Assembly: GCF_009828745.1 (NCBI RefSeq)
Contig: NZ_WTSX01000001.1
Coordinates: 238,694 to 302,693, forward strand
Source: Erysipelothrix anatis
GTDB taxonomy: Bacteria; Bacillota_I; Bacilli_A; Erysipelotrichales; Erysipelotrichaceae
Reading direction: 5' to 3'
DNA: 64,000 nucleotides
The notes under the pieces are model-generated. The model did no database searches. It was not told the origin of the DNA and saw only the letters and a program-made list of their open reading frames with translations. The translations under genes and the position numbers were made by a program. Shown here one piece after another: positions 26,902 to 35,657 of this stretch (its first letter is position 1; each line of letters starts with the position of its first letter).

Positions 26902-26915
26902 TGTACACGCTTTCA
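26902..26915 (-). promoter_or_regulatory. cre-like site upstream of the anchored protein gene
   Basis: On the minus strand TGAAAGCGTGTACA matches the CcpA cre consensus with one mismatch. It lies about 85 bases before the start at 26822. One-mismatch hits are common by chance, so support is weak. Confidence 0.3.
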
Positions 26916-26939
26916 TTTTGTGAGTTCGGCGTGGTTCTC

Positions 26940-27881
26940 TTAAATATTGCGGGGAATGAATTCTGCCTCGATGCCTTCAGATTGTGTTTCACCACTCAAC
27001 AATGCTTGTACCGCTGTCGCACCGACGGTATCAAGATTCAATTGAATTGTGGAAAAGTCCATGACTTGGCTTAACGTTAAATTATCTTCACCCACAATTA
27101 TGTAATCTTTGCCGACATGATACCCTAACGATAATGCTCCTGTAATAATTCCTGCTGCATGATCATCACTGTGCGTGTAGATTGCATCCGGTACTTGTTG
27201 CGATCGAAACATCTCAAGTGCACACGCTTTCCCATCGTCGAAATGATGCGCATCACTGCGATAATAAACGATGTTTTCAGGTGTATAAAATTCATGAAAG
27301 GCTCGCATTAATTCTTTAAGTGACTGTGACTCACGAGCTACGGTAATCGCTATCCGATTCTTACCCTTAGCTTGAAATGTTTTAAACATTTCTCGATAGA
27401 CTTCATAGCGTTTCGTAAACACGGAGGCAATTCCTTGTGGAAGGTCTCGCTCGCAAACAATCAGGCGATACCCTTCATCATTGAACGCTTGAAGCACCTC
27501 AATATCATTACTACGTGATGTGAGAATTATGCCATCAACACGCTTATCTTTTAGTTTATTAAGATGCTCTAGCTCAATGGTTGCATCAAAATAGGTTGGC
27601 ATCAGTAAGATTTCATAACCATTGTTGATTGCCTCTTGAAGGACGCCTTTCACAAATGTATCGTAACAGTGGGTATTATCAGGAATAATCACTCCGATAA
27701 CTTTTGTTGAACCTGTACTAAGGTGAACAGCATGAATATTTTTTCGGTAATCCAAAATCTCTACCGATTTCATAATAATCGCATAGGTTTCTTTCGATAC
27801 ATATCCCGACTTGTTGATTGCTCGAGAAACTGTTGCTGGGGAAACATTTGCATGTTTCGCAATATCATAAATGTTTGCCAT
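26940..27881 (-). CDS. LacI-family transcription repressor
   Basis: The 313-residue protein begins with the LacI helix-turn-helix (NIYDIAKHANVSPATVSRAI) and hinge, then a periplasmic-binding-like sensor (VIGVIIPDNTHCYDTFVKGV, GYEILLMPTYFD, RVDGIILTSRS). The ligand is probably a sugar or nucleoside by family, but no sugar operon adjoins it. Upstream is a short, divergent gene at 28006 with LacI-type palindromes in its promoter, so that gene and lacI itself are the likely targets. Confidence 0.9.
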   Translation of the reverse strand: MANIYDIAKHANVSPATVSRAINKSGYVSKETYAIIMKSVEILDYRKNIHAVHLSTGSTKVIGVIIPDNTHCYDTFVKGVLQEAINNGYEILLMPTYFDATIELEHLNKLKDKRVDGIILTSRSNDIEVLQAFNDEGYRLIVCERDLPQGIASVFTKRYEVYREMFKTFQAKGKNRIAITVARESQSLKELMRAFHEFYTPENIVYYRSDAHHFDDGKACALEMFRSQQVPDAIYTHSDDHAAGIITGALSLGYHVGKDYIIVGEDNLTLSQVMDFSTIQLNLDTVGATAVQALLSGETQSEGIEAEFIPRNI

Positions 27882-27920
27882 TGTAATCCTCCATTAGTCT
27901 TAGTGTATCGTATTTTTGCA

Positions 27921-27938
27921 TGTGGAAGGGATTCCACA
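27921..27938. promoter_or_regulatory. Palindrome in the lacI/28006 divergent promoter region
   Basis: TGTGGAA (27921-27927) and TTCCACA (27932-27938) form a perfect inverted repeat with a four-base spacer, centred 36 bp from the second operator-like palindrome. It lies upstream of the lacI gene start and may serve autorepression. Confidence 0.5.
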
Positions 27939-27952
27939 TTTTCAGTTTTAAC

Positions 27953-27983
27953 TTGACATGAAACGCGTTCCATCCATTAAAGT
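27953..27983 (+). promoter_or_regulatory. Promoter with LacI-type operator in the spacer
   Basis: A perfect -35 TTGACA (27953-27958) is followed at once by the palindrome-like TGAAACGCGTTCCA (27959-27972), then ATTAAAGT as a weak -10. Operators between -35 and -10 repress efficiently. The site resembles a cre but has GC instead of CG at its centre, which fits a LacI paralogue rather than CcpA. Confidence 0.6.
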
Positions 27984-28005
27984 ATGGATGAGAGGAGATG
28001 ATTTT

Positions 28006-28257
28006 ATGAAGTATATTGTTATTGAACCACTCGCACCCAACACAGATATGCACCGGTTTGAACGTGCTGTTGCTTGGCTAAAAGAAGATGGATATCATGT
28101 CGTAAACGACTTTGAAGTCGTTAACAAGCACGATGTTGCTTTCACAGTATCAAACGGTAATGTTTACACGCAAGATGCTGAGATTTCGTATCCACTTCGC
28201 TATTCAATCGCTTATGATCTTGAACGTTTAGCACTTATAATGAAACCTGGAATTTAG
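28006..28257 (+). CDS. Unknown 83-residue protein, probable LacI target
   Basis: I recognise no family. The soluble protein MKYIVIEPLAPNTDMHRFER... has an alternating alpha/beta look and ends DLERLALIMKPGI. The start at 28006 has GAGGAGATGA in front, while a longer frame from 27958 would begin inside the promoter. It overlaps the stop of the convergent DUF421 gene by four bases. The strong, operator-covered promoter suggests it is made only under a specific condition. Confidence 0.6.
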   Translation: MKYIVIEPLAPNTDMHRFERAVAWLKEDGYHVVNDFEVVNKHDVAFTVSNGNVYTQDAEISYPLRYSIAYDLERLALIMKPGI

Positions 28258-28901
28258 GTGTTCCACTCAATAATTCGATAGTTCCCATCAAAATACTCAA
28301 TCGCAGCAATATCATCCAATGAAGTATAACCTTGCTCTTTTATGTACTCGTATACCCAAGATGTATTTTTCCCAGTGCGCTCCAGATTATCTTTATAGAT
28401 GACTTTATCAACAACTAAAAGTATTGGGTATTTTGTTTCGCTTTCATGCGTGGTGATTACGAGCGAACCGTTTTGCTCTATTTGTCCAGAAGCGACATGT
28501 GCAATATCTTGGATTCCTTGGAGTCTAAGTTTGAGATACAAATCAGCGATTGGAAGGCGAGCTTTTTCTACTCCCTTTCGTGTAATTTTACCATTCTTAA
28601 TGACATTGATAATATCACCGTCAATAAGTCGCTTTACAAGAATATTATGTTTTCGCAATAGATTTAAACTGATGGATAAAATTGCCCAAATTGTCATAAC
28701 CACCACAAACTGAAGTGTCGTAATTGTAGGGTTATAAAGCACACCACCAATGATTCCCCCAAGAATGTAATTTTGAATTTGATCAAGCGGTCCCATTGGT
28801 GCAAGATTAGCTTTCCCCGACACTTTCATGACAAGAATGGCATACGCAATTCCAATTACTAACTTCAAAAAGACGTCGACATATTGTATATATGAATCCA
28901 T
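28254..28901 (-). CDS. DUF421-family membrane protein (YetF-like)
   Basis: The 215-residue protein has three N-terminal helices (about 10-28, 45-60, 62-85), the conserved family segment LRKHNILVKRLIDGDIINVI and KNGKI, and a cytosolic C-terminal domain (EKARLPIADLYLKLRLQGIQ). DUF421 proteins are widespread in Firmicutes, and some affect spore or envelope properties. The activity is unknown. It is convergent with the 83-residue gene with a four-base 3' overlap and no terminator between. Confidence 0.8.
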   Translation of the reverse strand: MDSYIQYVDVFLKLVIGIAYAILVMKVSGKANLAPMGPLDQIQNYILGGIIGGVLYNPTITTLQFVVVMTIWAILSISLNLLRKHNILVKRLIDGDIINVIKNGKITRKGVEKARLPIADLYLKLRLQGIQDIAHVASGQIEQNGSLVITTHESETKYPILLVVDKVIYKDNLERTGKNTSWVYEYIKEQGYTSLDDIAAIEYFDGNYRIIEWNT

Positions 28902-28962
28902 AATTTCCCCCTAACATGTATTTATTTCATTATACCATGACGACGCCATCGCCTTTAGATTT

Positions 28963-28991
28963 AAAAAACACACTCGTTGAGTGTGTTTTTC
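28963..28991. terminator. Bidirectional terminator-like hairpin
   Basis: AAAAACACACTC and GAGTGTGTTTTT pair across three bases with A and T runs on both sides. No intact gene now uses it from the right, which fits decay of the gene whose traces lie at 29325-29599. Confidence 0.7.
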
Positions 28992-29324
28992 AGTGCCCAT
29001 ATCATGGTTATCTCATAACCTTGGCACATGTGGATCCCTTTTTAATGTGCTCGATAGACATCGGCATGGTGCGCATAACCTGTGTTTTGCAAAGTCGATT
29101 TTATGCACAAACCCGTAGTGATACAAAATACGGTACGATAACTTCCTGTTGCAAATCAGAACCACGTGGGTTTGATCTTAATGGGGATGGAGAAAGTATC
29201 GTTATATCAAAACAGCTGATATTGTTTGTGTGGCTGCAAGTCTTTCAATGACGCCTTGCAATGAGGTGGCTAAAATCAGTGTTCGAACCAACGTTCTGAG
29301 TAAACTTTAAATCTCGAATAGTTT
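28992..29324. other. Decayed non-coding stretch
   Basis: There is no frame with a credible start and ribosome binding site. Short, open minus-strand blocks with protein-like composition (for example TNNISCFDITILSPSP and KNYSRFKVYSERWF near the right end) are broken by stops, which suggests continuation of the dead gene at 29325-29599. A plus-strand frame over 28916-29251 crosses the terminator and I consider it spurious. Confidence 0.4.
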
Positions 29325-29599
29325 TTAAATGTGCCTGATCCAGTTTTTAGAAAACAACGTTGTTTTTACCTCGATAGTACTTGGGAGTCCACATTTTAAA
29401 AGGTAATCAGAGCATGAATCGCTGTACTGAAGCGGAATCATTTCTTTCGTTGTGACTTCTCTGAGATTGTCTTTGTGTCCTGTTGCAAATACAGCAACAA
29501 AATCTTATTCCAAATATTCGTACTCTGTCGTTTAGGAATAATATACTCACGTTTATCGGCACAAAATAAACGTTGCAGCTTCTCTTCAAATTGATTCAA
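29325..29599 (-). pseudogene. Frameshifted gene remnant
   Basis: From a TTG at 29599 behind GGGGTGAT the minus strand reads NQFEEKLQRLFCADKREYII and PKRQSTNIWNK. Around 29503-29506 the frame must shift by one base to continue as DFVAVFATGHKDNLREVTTK, EMIPLQYSDSCSDYLLKCGL and PSTIEV, ending at TAA (29325). Restoring one A in AATAAGATTTT would join both parts. The YLLKCGLPSTI stretch faintly recalls SUKH-type immunity proteins (FL..GLP), but that is a weak guess. The gene looks dead, with further decay downstream. Confidence 0.55.
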
Positions 29600-29660
29600 A
29601 ACAATCACCCCACACTTAATAGACGACTCACAGACTGAAATAGACTTAATAATGTCATAT

Positions 29661-29688
29661 AAAAGAGGGATGTTCCTTCATCCCTCTC
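29661..29688 (-). terminator. Terminator after the LPQTG surface protein gene
   Basis: On the minus strand GAGAGGGATGAAGGAACATC and CCTCTTTT form an eight-pair stem with a short loop and T run. Confidence 0.75.
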
Positions 29689-29695
29689 GATTTAA

Positions 29696-31810
29696 TTATT
29701 GTTGATGACGTTTTCGTTTCATTAGAACGACTCCTGACAAGCCAATGCCCAGAGTTAGAATTGTTAATCCCACTTTGTTCATCATGTTATTCATACCTGT
29801 TTGTGGTAATTGTGCTTCCAGAGTTTCGGGCACTACAGGATGAGTTGGTTCTACTGGAATCGCTGGGTCTTCAGGGTCAATCGGTGTTACACTCTCATTA
29901 TATTCCCACTTCGCATACAGCGTTGTGTCATCAGTGATTGGTGTTGTGAAATCCCATGGCGTTGTGAGGGCTTCATCTGCATACCAACCTGCGAATGTAT
30001 ATCCGGATTGTGTTGGATCAGTTGGTTTTAAGGCTACCGTATTTTCTAACACCGTCTGGCTCTCAATATCGCTACCGCCATTACTTTCAAATGATACCGT
30101 GTAATTTACGGCTACTTTGTCCCACTTCGCATACAGCGTTGTGTCATCAGTGATTGGTGTTGTGAAATCCCATGGCGTTGTGAGGGCTTCATCTGCATAC
30201 CAACCTGCGAATGCATATCCGGATTGTGTGGGTGCTTTGGGTTCGATAGCAACTGTTTGTTTTAGAATTAATTGATTTTCAACGGCACTACCGCCATTAC
30301 TCTCAAATTTAACCGTTGCATAATTGGCAATTGGTACCCAGTTAGCATACAGCGTAGCGGGGGTTCTTTCTGGATAGGGTGTATCGGCGTCATCTGCGAC
30401 AAAATAGGTTACATTGTGGGACACCACATCTGTGTCAAAATCCCATTTGGTTTGACTTTCAAATGTTGGACTAAAATACCAACCTTCTAGAACATAATCA
30501 GACTGTACCTCGTTACCGTTAGGTTTCTCAAGGAGTTCACCATTACGTACCAATTGATGAAGTGATTGTGCTGTAAAGTCGCTGGTATCGACATTATAGC
30601 TATTCGGATTGCTCTCAAAGTCTACGTATAACGGTAGGTCCATATGCATTGATACTTCAGAATTGATAAAACTAAAGGATTGTTGTCCATCCACATCCAA
30701 CGTCATATACTCTTCATCCATTCCAAATCCCATAATTCGTGTCGGAAGAATGTTGTAAGGACCACTGGAGTAAGGTAATCCGTCTTCATCGTAGTATTGA
30801 TCTTTCACGTCATCAAGAATCAAGGTTCCTTGTACCTTGGCTAGCTTATCAATTCCTTGACCATCATCTGCTTTGAGATCAAATGTATTTCCATCTGAAT
30901 CAATCGCGATTAATGTATCAAACAAATCGGCTTCATGAGTATAAACATTGGGGAAATAATCAACCGTCTCGTATTGATTTCCAGATAACACGACGCCTTT
31001 ATACGGATTATCCATTTCAAAGTCTAATGCATATTTATTATCGGCCTCAATGTAGCGAATGGTATAAGAAACAAGGTACGGCGCTAACGGACCCCGTTGT
31101 TCCATCATTGTTACGCCGACTCCTTTATTAAAGAAGCCCTTTAACCACGAATAATCAAACATTCGCGGAAGATGACTCATACCATGCCCGAGGTGTAAAT
31201 CGGTAATCGTTCCTTCGATTATGTTATCACTGATTGCGTTCAAGTATGATACCAAATCCTGTTCTAGCGTTTCATCATACAAGAAGGATTGTGTTACAAA
31301 ATGAGGTGCCATTGCATGGTCAGATAGTAGCTTGGGTTCATAACCAATTGTTAAGCTTACATTTTGTGAGGTCATTGCTTGCAGTGGTTCAAAATTGTAA
31401 TTTGCTTGTGGTCCAACAAGCATCAATGAAAACTCAGAAAGATTTGAAAACAATTCAATTCCTTTTAAATCACGTCCAACAAAGACGCCTGTATAATCGT
31501 TAACTGTTTCAGTTGAATTCCAAATTTCGTTTTCATCGTAAAATGCAATGCGTTCGAGTGCAATAAACTCTTGCAGTGTGAAATCTGCTGCACCGTTACC
31601 ACTCATTTGATTATCGCGTTCGATTTCATATAGTGTTAGAAAGTCATCGCTTAACTGTGCTCGAATTTCATCATCGCTCAATTGTGTTGGTACTTTTATT
31701 TGATCTGGATTTGTCACATTGTTGTAGGATTGCGAATCCGCGTGTGTGACTTGAACTGATAGTGGCATTAATAATAAGGCGCATGCCGTCATGGTAATTA
31801 ATTTTTTCAT
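29696..31810 (-). CDS. Sortase-anchored surface protein with Listeria-Bacteroides repeats
   Basis: The ATG at 31810 (MKKLITMTACALLLMPLSV) follows GAGGAGG and opens a signal peptide ending near VTHA. The roughly 704-residue protein has a unique N-terminal region (about 30-400), then three Flg_new/InlB B-type repeats marked by AGWYADEALTTPWDF-type and TLYAKW-type motifs, a short PIDPEDPAIPVEPTHP linker, and the sorting signal LPQTG with a membrane helix and KRKRHQQ tail. It should be covalently bound to peptidoglycan. Function of the N-terminal part is unknown. It has its own terminator. Confidence 0.85.
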   Translation of the reverse strand: MKKLITMTACALLLMPLSVQVTHADSQSYNNVTNPDQIKVPTQLSDDEIRAQLSDDFLTLYEIERDNQMSGNGAADFTLQEFIALERIAFYDENEIWNSTETVNDYTGVFVGRDLKGIELFSNLSEFSLMLVGPQANYNFEPLQAMTSQNVSLTIGYEPKLLSDHAMAPHFVTQSFLYDETLEQDLVSYLNAISDNIIEGTITDLHLGHGMSHLPRMFDYSWLKGFFNKGVGVTMMEQRGPLAPYLVSYTIRYIEADNKYALDFEMDNPYKGVVLSGNQYETVDYFPNVYTHEADLFDTLIAIDSDGNTFDLKADDGQGIDKLAKVQGTLILDDVKDQYYDEDGLPYSSGPYNILPTRIMGFGMDEEYMTLDVDGQQSFSFINSEVSMHMDLPLYVDFESNPNSYNVDTSDFTAQSLHQLVRNGELLEKPNGNEVQSDYVLEGWYFSPTFESQTKWDFDTDVVSHNVTYFVADDADTPYPERTPATLYANWVPIANYATVKFESNGGSAVENQLILKQTVAIEPKAPTQSGYAFAGWYADEALTTPWDFTTPITDDTTLYAKWDKVAVNYTVSFESNGGSDIESQTVLENTVALKPTDPTQSGYTFAGWYADEALTTPWDFTTPITDDTTLYAKWEYNESVTPIDPEDPAIPVEPTHPVVPETLEAQLPQTGMNNMMNKVGLTILTLGIGLSGVVLMKRKRHQQ

Positions 31811-31971
31811 GGTTGCCTCCTCGTCACTCACGTGCTCTCACACGTGAATGGCACAACATTAAGATGTTATGTGCTTAAACTTTACCATCTCAGATAATTC
31901 GTGTTAAATCGAAGAGTTAAATTTATGTCATTTATGTGATTTTATTACATATTGTTAACATATGACGACAC

Positions 31972-32000
31972 AAAAAAAGAAGGATGCTTGCTTATCCTTC
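31972..32000 (-). terminator. Terminator after the padR-HAAS-ectodomain operon
   Basis: On the minus strand GAAGGATAAGCAAGCATCCT and TC pair as an eight-base stem, then TTTTTTTG. It overlaps the stop of the gene ending at 31992. Confidence 0.75.
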
Positions 32001-32972
32001 TTTCGTGAAGTCAAATAATTCATTGATAAAATCATATCCAATCCAGGTTGTAGTGTATTCTGTTTGTTTGGTATTTGTAGTCTGGTCGGTCCATTCCAAT
32101 TTCAACACAGCTTCCCATTCACTGAGTGGATAACGTGTTATTTGTAAGTCATTCACTGGGACATCATCAATTTTTGCATCGGCAAATACAAGCAATGTGA
32201 GGGGTTCGGCTTCAAGAGCCTCTTTAATCAATGTTAGATCATGGATACGGTTTTGCAATAGTCCATTAAAATAGATGGGGGTTGGCTCTGTGATGCGTTT
32301 TCCATTTGCCATGGTGTTCGATGCCATCACTGTACCCGTCACAGTTATAAAGTAATCTCCTGTAGTCTTTACCTTTGTACCATCCGTTTTATACTCTGTA
32401 ACGACATAGTTACTTGAACCGTTTACGGAACTTTTAGGGAGTACATGTATGTAATATCCCTTATGTTTGTTGATTGTTTGAGCTGGTTCGTACATGTCAT
32501 CAAAGGAAAATTGTTGAAGATTATCCGAATTGTATTCTCCTTTTCTAATTGCGACTTCGTAGTATTTATCCGTTTCTCCTGGAAAAGCAAGTACAGGTGC
32601 CACCGTCTGTGTGTGCTGGGATGTGATTGCATTTCGGGGATACGTATCGGTTTTAGAAGCGAAGCGCAGTGAATCAATGACAGGTCTTGCTTCCAACAAG
32701 GTCATTCCAGAAAGTATTTTTGGACGACTCAAAGGACCCATTTGCTCAAAAATTATGGGTAAATATCGCGTTTCTGTTTCGATTATATATAATGTATCAC
32801 GTTGATTAATGTCTTCTTTAACCACTACTTCACATTGAGGTGCCGTTAAACCAAAACATAATTCTTCGATATAGGCGCTCACCGATAGTTTCCACCCTGA
32901 TAAATAGAGATAAGAGAGTGATAGGATAAGACCTACGAGCAAAATAATTATTATTTTACGAGTTCGGCGCAT
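31992..32972 (-). CDS. Unknown single-span protein with large extracellular domain
   Basis: The 326-residue protein has a basic N-terminus (MRRTRK) and a transmembrane segment (about 7-26, IIIILLVGLILSLSYLYLSG), followed by about 300 extracellular residues, largely beta. No cleavage site or lipobox is seen, so it stays anchored. I recognise no family. It is five bases after the HAAS-type gene and presumably part of the same unit. Confidence 0.6.
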   Translation of the reverse strand: MRRTRKIIIILLVGLILSLSYLYLSGWKLSVSAYIEELCFGLTAPQCEVVVKEDINQRDTLYIIETETRYLPIIFEQMGPLSRPKILSGMTLLEARPVIDSLRFASKTDTYPRNAITSQHTQTVAPVLAFPGETDKYYEVAIRKGEYNSDNLQQFSFDDMYEPAQTINKHKGYYIHVLPKSSVNGSSNYVVTEYKTDGTKVKTTGDYFITVTGTVMASNTMANGKRITEPTPIYFNGLLQNRIHDLTLIKEALEAEPLTLLVFADAKIDDVPVNDLQITRYPLSEWEAVLKLEWTDQTTNTKQTEYTTTWIGYDFINELFDFTKEG

Positions 32973-32977
32973 ATGTT

Positions 32978-33748
32978 TTACTCTCTTTCTAAAACGGTCG
33001 AAATCGCAACGCCATCGTCACGGTTAACCGTTATTTTTATGGATTCAGGTGCTTCCGTCACGTTACGAACGATAATATAAAATTCAGTTTGCGAGTAAAC
33101 TTTGAGTGTCAATGATTCTTGCGTATCGAGTGCCACAAACCCTCCTTCAGGGATTCCTGGCATAGTATGGATTCTGTGATTTCCTTGATAGAGTTGCTTC
33201 CCATCGAATGACATCGTCCAATCAAGGTATTGTATATTCGTACTAAAAACAGTCAACGGTGGCGTTTCTTTACGCACTGTAATGACTAACGTGTTGTCAT
33301 CGAGGTGAGCGAAGTTAAGAAATACATAGTCCGTGTTCGCGATTGTCATTGACGCATTGACCGGCTGGATAAAGTTTGGATGTTCGTTTTCCAACGCCTC
33401 TGTTAATGACGGTTTGAGTGCTCTAATAAGATCAACTGTGCGACTTAATGATGGGTAAATTGCTGTAAGAATATAAACAATCAATATTACAAACGCTATT
33501 TTCAAACCGAAATATAACCATGCAATGATGGGGTTGTGCACCGCATTCAATTGTTTTCCAATGGTTTCGGGATTCCCCATTTGATGGACGGCTTCTAGCT
33601 CGGCATCTTCTAAAGACATTCCTAAATCCGTAAAAGTTTCCGTCAATTCATCAAGGTGATTTTCAAACTCAGCACGGATTGCTTTTCGATCAAATGGATA
33701 TTTAACCTGGGCAATAAGGGTTTGTAAGAAAACATGTCGGGGTATCAT
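32978..33748 (-). CDS. HAAS/DUF1700-type protein with one membrane span and ectodomain
   Basis: From the ATG at 33748, overlapping the padR stop (ATGA), the 256-residue protein begins with a cytosolic helical domain (FDRKAIRAEFENHLDELTET, EDAELEAVHQMGNPETIGKQ) that matches the permease-prefix/HAAS module. It then has a membrane helix (about 78-98), and an extracellular beta-rich region. HAAS modules are commonly encoded next to PadR repressors and are thought to signal to them. The ectodomain has no known match. Confidence 0.7.
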   Translation of the reverse strand: MIPRHVFLQTLIAQVKYPFDRKAIRAEFENHLDELTETFTDLGMSLEDAELEAVHQMGNPETIGKQLNAVHNPIIAWLYFGLKIAFVILIVYILTAIYPSLSRTVDLIRALKPSLTEALENEHPNFIQPVNASMTIANTDYVFLNFAHLDDNTLVITVRKETPPLTVFSTNIQYLDWTMSFDGKQLYQGNHRIHTMPGIPEGGFVALDTQESLTLKVYSQTEFYIIVRNVTEAPESIKITVNRDDGVAISTVLERE

Positions 33749-34092
33749 GTCGACGTGATTGTTTGCGGTGCATTCACAACACGTTTGACGGAATTTGAGA
33801 ATTGCTCCCAAATAGCGCGTTCTTCTTCAAGTTGTTTCTGTCCCGCAGTTGTAATGCGATAATATTTCCTTTTCTTTTCATTATCCCCTTTTGCCATGTA
33901 AGATTTTAAATATCCAGACGCTTCCATTCGGTGCAGAATTGGATATAGCGTCCCTTCCTTCATTTCGAATGTGTTCTCAGAACGTGCTTCCAGTTCCTTA
34001 ATGATTTCATAGCCGTAACGATCTTGTTCTTGGATGAGTGCCAGCAGCATAAATTCTGCACCCGTGCGTAACCATTCTCGATTTCGTTTCAT
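33745..34092 (-). CDS. PadR-family transcription regulator
   Basis: The 115-residue winged-helix regulator shows ALIQEQDRYGYEIIKELEAR and EMKEGTLYPILHRMEASGYL, the PadR core. It heads a three-gene operon with the HAAS-type protein and the single-span ectodomain protein, and likely represses it. The ribosome binding site GGAGGGA precedes ATG at 34092. Transmission of an outside signal to PadR by the HAAS protein is an inference from gene order. Confidence 0.9.
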   Translation of the reverse strand: MKRNREWLRTGAEFMLLALIQEQDRYGYEIIKELEARSENTFEMKEGTLYPILHRMEASGYLKSYMAKGDNEKKRKYYRITTAGQKQLEEERAIWEQFSNSVKRVVNAPQTITST

Positions 34093-34171
34093 CGTATCCC
34101 TCCTACCTATGTGTATCTATGTATATTATACCTAGATTCACAATGTATGTCAATTTTGACTCTTCCGATGT

Positions 34172-34199
34172 AAAAAAGACCACCCAATTGGTGGTCTTT
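34172..34199 (-). terminator. Terminator after the phosphonate-type operon
   Basis: On the minus strand AAAGACCACC and GGGTGGTCTTT form a stem with a four-base loop, followed by TTTT. Confidence 0.8.
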
Positions 34200-34202
34200 C
34201 GC

Positions 34203-34898
34203 TTATTTTGAGGTAAATTTCTTCACAATTTGATTTTGTTCTCTGACATCCACGCCTACAGTGGAAAGATACGATACAAAGGAGCCATAACGATCATGAA
34301 TTGCATGAAGGAACTGTTCTATTGCTTCTGGTTCTGATTTCATTAAATTCATGTATCGTTGATTTAACTCAGGATCCATGGTTTGAAAACGATCTCTAAT
34401 GTTGATATAAGATTGCTGGTAGTCATTGATAATATCTCGCGTTTCAACGCCCATTAATCCCAGTAGGGTTGCTGCAATAATTCCCGTGCGATCTTTTCCA
34501 GCCGAACAGTGAAAGACGACTGGTCCATCACTTTCTGCAATTGTTTTAAAAACATTACGAACAAAGGCATGATCATCCATCATCATGACATACATATCGC
34601 CTAGTTTGTAACTTGGATCAGGATTTAAATCCAAGTTGGAAACACTGTGATTATGATATGCAATAGTAGCATGAACCGCAAAAGGATTCGGACTTTGTGC
34701 AAGCTCTTCTTGATGACGCAAATCGATGACAGTTTGAAGGCCACGCTTTTCAAGATACATAACTTCTTCCGGTCTTAAAAGACCCATATCATCAGATCTA
34801 AAGAGTGTATTCCATTTTGTTTGAGATCCATCTGCTAAAGGATAACCTCCCAAATCACGGAAGTTATGAACCTGTTTAAAGCGATAACGTTTTTGCAT
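34203..34898 (-). CDS. Tyrosine-protein phosphatase (LpPTP/Iphp-like)
   Basis: The 231-residue cytosolic phosphatase has the start motif HNFRDLGGYPLADG and the catalytic P-loop HCSAGKDRTG with Cys131 and Arg137. Such enzymes act on phosphotyrosine and often also on other phosphoesters or phosphoinositides. It overlaps the phnC stop by one base and closes the transporter operon, so it may act on the imported phosphorus compound rather than on proteins. That role is inference. Confidence 0.85.
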   Translation of the reverse strand: MQKRYRFKQVHNFRDLGGYPLADGSQTKWNTLFRSDDMGLLRPEEVMYLEKRGLQTVIDLRHQEELAQSPNPFAVHATIAYHNHSVSNLDLNPDPSYKLGDMYVMMMDDHAFVRNVFKTIAESDGPVVFHCSAGKDRTGIIAATLLGLMGVETRDIINDYQQSYINIRDRFQTMDPELNQRYMNLMKSEPEAIEQFLHAIHDRYGSFVSYLSTVGVDVREQNQIVKKFTSK

Positions 34899-35656
34899 TA
34901 GTGTTTCTCCTCGATATTTTCGTATAAATCATGAATGAGTGCATCACTCAATTTGTCCGGACTGTCATCAAACACAATGCGTCCATGCTTTAGTGCAATA
35001 ATTCGGGTTGCATAGTGTTTCGCAACATCGACTTGGTGGAGGTTGGCGATTGTCGTAATTCCCTGAGCTTCATTAACGCGTTTTAATGTATCCATGACAT
35101 CTTTCGATGCTTTCGGATCTAACGATGCAATGGGCTCATCCGCCAGCATCAAATCGGGATTTTGCGATAATGCACGGCATATTCCGACGCGTTGCATCTG
35201 TCCACCCGATAAGGCATCTGCACGGGCATACACTTTTTCACCCAAGCCAATATCTTCTAACAGTCGGATGGCATGACGTTTGTCTTTTTCGGAATACAGT
35301 CCCATAAATCCTTTAAAGGTTGACATCTGACCTAAACGGCCATGAAGCACATTTTCTAGAACACTTGATCGGTGTACAAGATTGTAATTTTGAAAGATCA
35401 TGCCAATGCGTGATCGAACATTTCGTAATTCCTGTTTCGAAGCCGTTAACACTTCGATATCTTTCACATTTAAAGTGCCAGATGTTGGCGTCACAAGTCG
35501 ATTAATTGAGCGAAGCAAGGTGGATTTACCAGATCCAGAAGGACCAATAATCGCAATAAACTCCCCCTCATATATTGTAAGATTTACATCCCTAAGGGCT
35601 TGAGTCCCGTTCGGATAAACCATTGAAATATCATGCATTGATAAAACTGCTTCCAT
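34898..35656 (-). CDS. phnC: Phosphonate-type ABC transporter ATPase
   Basis: The 252-residue ATPase has Walker A GPSGSGKST, Q-loop IGMIFQNYNLVHRSSVLENV, which is characteristic of PhnC, signature LSGGQMQRVGICRAL, and Walker B LMLADEPIASLD. It energises uptake through the two PhnE-type permeases encoded directly upstream. Substrate may be a phosphonate, phosphite or phosphate ester, since PhnC-type systems vary. It is tightly linked on both sides. Confidence 0.92.
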   Translation of the reverse strand: MEAVLSMHDISMVYPNGTQALRDVNLTIYEGEFIAIIGPSGSGKSTLLRSINRLVTPTSGTLNVKDIEVLTASKQELRNVRSRIGMIFQNYNLVHRSSVLENVLHGRLGQMSTFKGFMGLYSEKDKRHAIRLLEDIGLGEKVYARADALSGGQMQRVGICRALSQNPDLMLADEPIASLDPKASKDVMDTLKRVNEAQGITTIANLHQVDVAKHYATRIIALKHGRIVFDDSPDKLSDALIHDLYENIEEKH

Positions 35657-35657
35657 G

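Noticed and set aside
28916..29251. 111-codon plus-strand frame
   Set aside because: It runs across a bidirectional terminator and the decayed minus-strand gene, with no RBS and unnatural composition.
29325..29599. Firm SUKH immunity assignment of the frameshifted gene
   Set aside because: The resemblance is limited to a short GLP-containing segment, so the family is left open.
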